NCBI GenBank assembly: GCA_020050955.1
Contig: JAGVJT010000166.1
Location: 1 to 11,254 of the forward strand
Length of the DNA: 11,254 nt
Direction: 5' to 3'
Origin: Legionellales bacterium
Lineage (GTDB): Bacteria; Pseudomonadota; Gammaproteobacteria; Legionellales; Legionellaceae
In this document: positions 7,066 to 11,254 of the stretch, in pieces
How the letters are laid out: each line of letters begins with the position of its first letter
How positions within the stretch are numbered: position 1 is the stretch's first letter
The notes under the pieces: generated by a model
The model's database searches: none
The model's input: the letters and a program-made list of their open reading frames with translations, nothing else
What the model was told of the DNA's origin: nothing
Program-made: the position numbers and the translations under genes

Positions 7066-7300
7066 AAATCATTTAACATACTGATTAATATTATTAATTA
7101 TCTTATTTTCTTGTCAAAATGTTCATTGGTCAAGATAATTTGATTATGCAGAGTCCTCACTATTGCCCAGCGAATGTTTTACTGCAGACGTAAATCATTA
7201 CCCAACAAAACAATCGAATTTCTTCGCTCATACAAATTTCCCATAGAAGAACACTTGCGCCCATGCATAAATATCGAGATAATCCCCGCAGTTACTCTCT
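7066..7300. other. Non-coding stretch, content unexplained
   Basis: About 235 bases between the argS relic and the rhodanese promoter. All frames on both strands are broken by frequent stops; the longest minus-strand pieces are about 30 codons and resemble nothing I know. The stretch 7081-7115 is extremely AT-rich. I see no tRNA, no convincing intrinsic terminator and no repeat array. It may be further-decayed argS sequence or may hold a small RNA. Confidence 0.4.
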
Positions 7301-7317
7301 CGTTTATAATGTAAACG
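7301..7317 (+). promoter_or_regulatory. Candidate -10 element within a 17-bp palindrome, upstream of the rhodanese-secB-gpsA genes
   Basis: CGTTTA (7301-7306) and TAAACG (7312-7317) form a perfect inverted repeat around TATAAT (7305-7310), which lies 35 bases before the rhodanese ATG. No good -35 is seen 16-18 bases upstream. A palindrome over a -10 could be an operator, but its length is compatible with chance in AT-rich DNA. Confidence 0.35.
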
Positions 7318-7345
7318 TCGCATTAAACATAGCCTCAGGTACCTC

Positions 7346-7768
7346 ATGGAACAACAGCTTATACAATTTATCACACATCACTGGCCATTATGGGTTGCTT
7401 TTTTTATTTTATTAGCCTTGGTCATCATCAACGAATGGATCACACAGAAACAAGGCCCAAAATCGCTGTCAACGGCTGAAGTTATTGAACAAATGAACAA
7501 TGAACGAGCCATCATTATTGACACACGCGCATCTGAAATTTTCCGTGCAGGGCATATTTTAGGTGCTGTTTGCTTACCAGACAATGATTTAAGCCGCTTT
7601 GAGCGGTATAAAGCTCAACCCATTATTCTTGTTTGTGCGCGTGGTTTGCAATCTGCATCACTTGCAGCTAAATTACGCAAACAAGGATTTACCCAATTGA
7701 TGATGTTAAACGGTGGTATGCAAGCATGGCTTGCTGCGAACTTGCCTGTCGTCAAAGGAAAAAAGTAA
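7346..7768 (+). CDS. Membrane-anchored rhodanese-like sulfurtransferase (YibN type)
   Basis: A 140-aa protein with one N-terminal membrane span (about residues 14-29, WPLWVAFFILLALVII) followed by a single rhodanese domain (about 41-135). The active-site loop VCARGLQS carries the catalytic Cys97, and the IDTR (58-61), AGHILGAVCLP (68-78) and LNGGMQAW (121-128) motifs are all present. Rhodaneses carry a persulfide on the cysteine and pass sulfur to acceptors; the in vivo acceptor is unknown. It corresponds by place and architecture to E. coli YibN, first of the yibN-grxC-secB-gpsA group. Here grxC is absent and secB follows after 52 bases. An AGG seven bases before the ATG serves as ribosome binding site. 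Confidence 0.9.
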   Translation: MEQQLIQFITHHWPLWVAFFILLALVIINEWITQKQGPKSLSTAEVIEQMNNERAIIIDTRASEIFRAGHILGAVCLPDNDLSRFERYKAQPIILVCARGLQSASLAAKLRKQGFTQLMMLNGGMQAWLAANLPVVKGKK

Positions 7769-7792
7769 TCCATCGTGCTCATGCATCATGGA
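7769..7792 (+). other. Imperfect hairpin between rhodanese gene and secB
   Basis: TCCATCGTGC pairs with GCATCATGGA around a TCAT loop, with one C-C mismatch and one G-T pair, directly after the rhodanese stop. TTTAAATT follows. It could attenuate transcription into secB or mark a processing site; the following T-run is too weak to call a terminator firmly. Confidence 0.3.
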
Positions 7793-7820
7793 TTTAAATT
7801 GACTTTAAAAGGACAAAATT

Positions 7821-8315
7821 ATGAGCAATGAAACACAAGCTATTGAAGCACAAGCTGTTGAAGCACAATTTATGATTCAACGCATTTATATCAAAAACTT
7901 ATCATTTGAAACTGTAAACACACCCGCTTGCTTTCAACAACAATGGGAGCCCGAATTATCGCTTGATGTCAACACATCCCATTCATTAATCGATGCACAA
8001 GGCGTTTATGAAGTTGTTCTTTCTGTCACAGCTACTGTCAAAAACAAACAAGCCACTATTTTTCTTGTAGAAGTTCAACAAGCTGGGATTTTTACCATTC
8101 AGGGTGCCCCTGAAGCACAAGTGGATCATCTACTTGGTAGTTTTTGTCCAAGTATTTTGTTTCCTTATGCTCGTGAAGCAATTTCAGCAGAAGTCATGCG
8201 AGGAAGCTTCCCTCAACTCGTCTTAGCCCCCATTAACTTCGACGCGCTTTATGTTCAACAACAAGAAGCGAAAAAACAGCAAACAAACGCAGAATCAGAA
8301 TCAACAACGCATTAA
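7821..8315 (+). CDS. secB: Protein-export chaperone SecB
   Basis: A cytosolic tetrameric chaperone that keeps precursors unfolded and hands them to SecA for Sec export. The 164-aa product matches SecB along its length: [14 protein letters not shown] (17-30), [55 protein letters not shown] and [18 protein letters not shown]. The LFPYARE segment and the NFDALY ending are hallmarks. Compared with E. coli (155 aa) it has a longer N-terminal lead with a repeat of EAQA(I/V)EAQ and a Gln/Glu/Lys-rich tail. AAAAGGA (7807-7813) is a strong ribosome binding site 7 bases before the ATG. The stop is separated from the gpsA ATG by a single base, so the two are almost certainly co-transcribed and probably translationally coupled. 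Confidence 0.96.
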   Translation: MSNETQAIEAQAVEAQFMIQRIYIKNLSFETVNTPACFQQQWEPELSLDVNTSHSLIDAQGVYEVVLSVTATVKNKQATIFLVEVQQAGIFTIQGAPEAQVDHLLGSFCPSILFPYAREAISAEVMRGSFPQLVLAPINFDALYVQQQEAKKQQTNAESESTTH

Positions 8316-8316
8316 G

Positions 8317-9306
8317 ATGACAACTTCAACGATTGCTATCTTAGGTGCAGGATCATGGGGGACAGCTGTTGCCATTCATCTTGCACAAGGCGGACATCGC
8401 GTTCTTTTATGGGGACGCGATCGTCAACACATAGAAGACTTAGATGCGCATCGTGAAAATAAACGTTATCTACCCAACATCAGGTTTCCTGCGACACTCA
8501 CACCATCGTCTCAATTATCAAGCTGCCTCAAGCAGGCAGAGCACGTGATCATTGCAGTCCCTTCGCATGCTTTTTCGGGTTTGTTAATGGACATGCAAAA
8601 ACCTCTGCATGGTATTTCACGGTTAACAAAAGGCATTGATCCTACAACACATGAACCATTAAGCGAGCTTGTTGCTAAGTACTGGGGGGAGTCATTCCCT
8701 GTCGCCGTCATAGCAGGCCCATCGTTTGCAAATGAAGTTGCAAAACATCTACCAACAGCCCTCGCTGTTGCAGGCAATAACACGACTTATGTTCAAACCA
8801 TCCGAGACATGTTTTTTCAAAAAACAATGCGCACTTATTTAAGCGATGATCTTCTTGGCGTGCAATTATGTGGTGCCATGAAAAACGTGCTCGCAATTGC
8901 GTGCGGTGTAAGTGACGGCCTAAATTATGGTTCAAATGCAAAGGCTGCATTGATTACACGAGGGCTCGCTGAAATGAAACGTCTTGGTATTGCAAAAGGC
9001 GCCAAACCTCATACTTTCATGGGATTAGCAGGCCTTGGTGATTTGGTTCTAACATGCACGGACAATCAATCACGCAATCGCCGCTTTGGGTTATCGCTCG
9101 GACAAGGCATAAATATCATTGATGCTGAAAAACAAATCGGGCAAGTGGTTGAAGGAAAATATAACGCAGAACAAGTCTGTGCGTTAGCAAAAGAGTTACA
9201 CATTGAATTACCCATTTGCCAACAAGTTAATTCATTAATTCAAGGCACTATCTCTGCCAAACAAGCTGCAGAACAATTAATGGAGCGACCGCTACGAAAA
9301 GAATAG
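8317..9306 (+). CDS. gpsA: Glycerol-3-phosphate dehydrogenase [NAD(P)+]
   Basis: Cytosolic enzyme reducing dihydroxyacetone phosphate to sn-glycerol 3-phosphate, the backbone of phospholipids. The 329-aa product has the N-terminal dinucleotide-binding motif ILGAGSWGTA (8-17), VPSH (81-84), TKG with Lys105, GPSFANEV (134-141), GAMKN with the catalytic Lys189, LITRGLAEM (212-220), GLAGLGDLVLTCT (237-249), NQSRNRRFG (250-258) and GQVVEG (275-280). The frame is open further upstream inside secB, but the added residues are out-of-frame secB sequence, so ATG 8317 is the start. It has little ribosome binding site of its own, consistent with coupling to secB. It is convergent with zipA. Confidence 0.96.
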   Translation: MTTSTIAILGAGSWGTAVAIHLAQGGHRVLLWGRDRQHIEDLDAHRENKRYLPNIRFPATLTPSSQLSSCLKQAEHVIIAVPSHAFSGLLMDMQKPLHGISRLTKGIDPTTHEPLSELVAKYWGESFPVAVIAGPSFANEVAKHLPTALAVAGNNTTYVQTIRDMFFQKTMRTYLSDDLLGVQLCGAMKNVLAIACGVSDGLNYGSNAKAALITRGLAEMKRLGIAKGAKPHTFMGLAGLGDLVLTCTDNQSRNRRFGLSLGQGINIIDAEKQIGQVVEGKYNAEQVCALAKELHIELPICQQVNSLIQGTISAKQAAEQLMERPLRKE

Positions 9307-9314
9307 TTCGTAGC
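9291..9314. terminator. Short perfect hairpin over the gpsA stop
   Basis: GCTACGAA (9291-9298) and TTCGTAGC (9307-9314) form an 8-bp perfect stem with an 8-base loop that spans the gpsA stop codon. It lies between the convergent gpsA and zipA genes, but no T-run follows on either strand. It may help 3'-end formation. Confidence 0.35.
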
Positions 9315-9345
9315 GAGCCCAACATCCATCAACCAAACAAACAGA

Positions 9346-10188
9346 TTAGGCAAATTCACGCTCAGCAACGTCAGCATCTGCCGGGCTAAGCATCGCCAAA
9401 TAACGCTGCTCACTCATGTCTGACCATGCATGGCGCTCATCATCCAACATATGCGTATCAAGATCATCGCTTAATTGTCTAGCGGTATCAAGCATGATCG
9501 TAAATCGTTCAAGATCAATCGATGCATTTCCAGAAGACTGCATAAATAAGCACAAACCATGCACACTAAATGCGCCAATGTTTTGCAGGTCAAACACACC
9601 ACTAGCAGTTGCCGTGGCTAAACTACACATCACAGGGCCTTGACCATTAGGATACTGATGGCGGTGAAACAAATGCCCCTCACCAAAACGCAGTCCTGCA
9701 GATAAAATCGTCTGCAACAGCTCATACCCTGCAAGTTGTCGATTTTCCTTCGCTAGCAAAAAAATCATTAACGATGATGGCGTAAACGATTGTTGTGTGA
9801 CAACAACTTGCTCTTCAACCACAGCAGCGACGCTTAATGTCTCAACAGCTGCTTGTGGTTCTTGATGTGAGGCAACCAGGTTTGGTGCAGAGTGCGCACG
9901 CTCATGAAGCGATTGCGGCTGTGTTCGAGCTTGAAGCGATGGCTGAGATATCGGCGCCGATGTACTCGATGAAAACGCCGCCTGCATCACAGAAGGCATG
10001 GGGGTCTCACGATTAACTTTTCGGACAGCAATAACATCATCCATTTTATCAAAATTTTTACCTACAGAAGGTTGTTGTGCTCGTGCCGGAGCCTCGACTG
10101 TTCGTTTAGTGCGCAACATGCGAATAATCGCAATGAGCACACCCGTCAGCAACAAAACATTAAGGATCAGGCTCCAGTTTGCTTGCAT
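9346..10188 (-). CDS. zipA: Cell division protein ZipA
   Basis: Inner-membrane division protein that anchors FtsZ at the septal ring. The 280-aa product begins with a membrane span at about residues 5-24 (SLILNVLLLTGVLIAII) and a short basic stretch. A Pro/Gln/Ser/Ala-rich linker follows (about 30-135), then the C-terminal ZipA FtsZ-binding domain (about 138-262): MIFLLAKENRQLAGYELLQT, AGLRFGEGHLFHRH, VFDLQNIGAFSVHGLCLFMQ and MLDTARQLSDDL. AGGAG (10199-10195) six bases before ATG 10188 fixes the start. In many gammaproteobacteria ligA lies immediately downstream; here gpsA converges instead, so zipA appears to be a single-gene unit. ZipA is largely confined to gammaproteobacteria, which supports the taxonomic placement. 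Confidence 0.92.
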   Translation of the reverse strand: MQANWSLILNVLLLTGVLIAIIRMLRTKRTVEAPARAQQPSVGKNFDKMDDVIAVRKVNRETPMPSVMQAAFSSSTSAPISQPSLQARTQPQSLHERAHSAPNLVASHQEPQAAVETLSVAAVVEEQVVVTQQSFTPSSLMIFLLAKENRQLAGYELLQTILSAGLRFGEGHLFHRHQYPNGQGPVMCSLATATASGVFDLQNIGAFSVHGLCLFMQSSGNASIDLERFTIMLDTARQLSDDLDTHMLDDERHAWSDMSEQRYLAMLSPADADVAEREFA

Positions 10189-10219
10189 CGCAGACTCCTA
10201 ATTCGATTGATAAATAAAA

Positions 10220-10248
10220 ACTCTATCTTAAATCATCGATGCACTCAA
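10220..10248 (-). promoter_or_regulatory. Candidate zipA promoter
   Basis: On the minus strand TTGAGT (10248-10243) and TAGAGT (10225-10220) are separated by 17 bases, each 4 of 6 to consensus, with transcription starting about 25 bases before the zipA ATG. Moderate support only. Confidence 0.35.
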
Positions 10249-10365
10249 AGGATAGCCCTACACATACGAAAGATATTGATTTTTTACCACAACATGGTTT
10301 TTTAACCTATTTTTTAAAACGTAAACGCCACAAAGATGGTTTTGACAAATTAAAAGATTGAGACA

Positions 10366-10401
10366 TGCACTCAATAAACACCCTCTCGCTTATTGAGTGC
10401 A
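10366..10401. terminator. 12-bp perfect inverted repeat after the desaturase gene
   Basis: TGCACTCAATAA (10366-10377) and TTATTGAGTGCA (10390-10401) enclose a 12-base loop, 10 bases past the desaturase stop, so transcription termination is the natural guess. In the direction of desaturase transcription the stem is preceded, not followed, by a T-run (TTATTTTTT); what follows is ATGTCTCAATCTTTT. It therefore departs from the intrinsic terminator pattern. Confidence 0.45.
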
Positions 10402-10410
10402 AAAAATAAC

Positions 10411-11254
10411 TTACGCTAAAACATGTTTGGGTACATAACTCTTAATTTGCTCTGAAAACTGGCGCAATACATCAAGACCTGAGTTTTCTGCTTGTTTACA
10501 CCATTGTTGCAATGCTTCAATCAAGTCTTTTTGTGAAGATGCTGTTTTTAACCAAACACTTTGTAACGATTGGCGATAGGTATACACTATTCTCAATTGT
10601 TCGTAGCGATTTAACAACGTTTTTAAACGTGCTGTCGCATCAGCTGAGAGCAACTCTTCTCGTCGACGCAACAACGACTCTGCTCGTTGTAATAATATTT
10701 TATGTTTCTTTTGACCTGCATGTTGGCGTTTTTCGCGTTGTAAAATAGGAAGTACTACACGTTGATAGTAATGCGCCATGACTTGAAATCGATTACCAAT
10801 CACCGCTTTCACCGTTTCAAGATCCACATAATCTTTTGTTTTATCGCATTGCAATTGCGGTGGCAATTTTTTTACTTTTGCAAGCCCCAACAACGACAAA
10901 CAACGAATATAAAACCAGCCTAAATCAAATTCCCACCATTTCACCGAAAATTTAGCAGATGAAGCAAACGTGTGATGATTATTATGCAACTCCTCACCCC
11001 CAATCCAAAATCCCCAGGGAATAATATTCGTAGCAGCATCATCACACTCAAAGTTTCGATACCCCCAGTGATGCCCTATCCCATTGACCACACCCGCTGC
11101 CCAAAGCGGAATCCACATCATTTGAATGGCCCAAATGCTTATTCCTGGGATACCCAAAAAAACAAGATTTAACAACAACATAAGCACAACGCCCTTGCCT
11201 GAATAAGGCGTATAAAGCTTGCGCTCAATCCAATCATTTGGTGTGCCATGGCTG
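10411..11254 (-). CDS. Membrane acyl (delta-9 type) fatty-acid desaturase, C-terminal part
   Basis: The frame is open to the right edge (first full codon 11253), so the 5' end, including the first histidine boxes, is missing; 280 codons are present. Visible features are DWIERK near the edge, two hydrophobic spans (about fragment residues 23-60), GIGHHWGYRNFE and the third histidine box GGEELHNNHH, followed by SAKFSVKWWEFDLGW. These match the stearoyl-CoA desaturase-like di-iron family, which inserts a cis double bond into acyl chains at the inner membrane and so controls membrane fluidity. After the catalytic part there is a helical, charged tail of about 150 residues (VIGNRFQVMAHYYQRVV onward) that, from memory, is also found in Pseudomonas-type desaturases. 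Start and regulation are outside the window. Confidence 0.9.
   Translation of the reverse strand, partial: SHGTPNDWIERKLYTPYSGKGVVLMLLLNLVFLGIPGISIWAIQMMWIPLWAAGVVNGIGHHWGYRNFECDDAATNIIPWGFWIGGEELHNNHHTFASSAKFSVKWWEFDLGWFYIRCLSLLGLAKVKKLPPQLQCDKTKDYVDLETVKAVIGNRFQVMAHYYQRVVLPILQREKRQHAGQKKHKILLQRAESLLRRREELLSADATARLKTLLNRYEQLRIVYTYRQSLQSVWLKTASSQKDLIEALQQWCKQAENSGLDVLRQFSEQIKSYVPKHVLA

Noticed and set aside
7081..7300. Possible 6S RNA on the minus strand (GATATTT and GGGCGCAAG-like words)
   Set aside because: I could not find complementary closing stems around a central bubble, so the resemblance is only word-level.
7066..7317. Short minus-strand ORF of about 32 codons beginning MRRLHYKRE
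   Set aside because: No ribosome binding site and no recognisable motif; its length is expected by chance.
8251..8316. Upstream extension of gpsA into secB
   Set aside because: The added residues are an out-of-frame reading of the secB tail, and the family N-terminus begins at ATG 8317.
9998..10305. Overlapping plus-strand frames opposite the zipA start
   Set aside because: Antisense to the well-supported zipA N-terminus, with no family resemblance.
1..11254. CRISPR array, insertion sequence, tRNA or integrase
   Set aside because: No regularly spaced repeats, transposase motifs, terminal inverted repeats with target duplications, or cloverleaf sequences were seen.

Overview
The window looks like chromosomal DNA of a moderately AT-rich gammaproteobacterium. 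HemE, FolB, SecB, GpsA and ZipA all read most like gammaproteobacterial orthologues. SecB and ZipA in particular are typical of proteobacteria and gammaproteobacteria. Two large, unrecognised, eukaryote-flavoured proteins, one with ankyrin repeats, lie between housekeeping genes. That suggests a host-associated lineage such as Legionellales (Coxiella/Legionella/Berkiella-like). The order-level placement is inference; no rRNA or secretion-system gene is present to confirm it.

Layout, left to right. (1) 1-154, + strand: last 50 codons of a class II DAHP synthase (shikimate pathway). (2) 194-4565: two long genes transcribed divergently from a 163-bp AT-rich spacer. The minus-strand gene encodes 677 aa of unknown function with a basic N-terminal segment and a Ser-rich disordered tail. 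The plus-strand gene encodes 724 aa with ankyrin-like repeats, a Cys/His cluster, a TPR-like helical segment and a Ser/Lys-rich tail. They have the look of secreted effectors and are the least ordinary part of the window. (3) 4576-4619: perfect 11-bp inverted repeat between the convergent ankyrin gene and hemE. (4) 4622-6085: hemE (-) and folB (+), divergent, about 60 bp apart. (5) 6094-7345: a SPOR-domain protein (-), preceded by the decayed 3' end of what appears to be argS, then about 280 bp with no gene. (6) 7346-9306: rhodanese, secB and gpsA on the + strand, the known yibN-(grxC)-secB-gpsA neighbourhood with grxC missing. (7) 9346-10188: zipA (-). (8) 10411-11254: 3' part of a membrane acyl desaturase (-), running off the right edge.

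The recognisable genes are housekeeping: aromatic amino acids (DAHP synthase), haem (hemE), folate (folB), cell division and envelope (SPOR protein, zipA), protein export (secB), phospholipid backbone and fatty-acid unsaturation (gpsA, desaturase). The observations most worth following are the divergent effector-like pair and the argS relic, which sits where an intact argS would be expected and implies the functional arginyl-tRNA synthetase gene is elsewhere.
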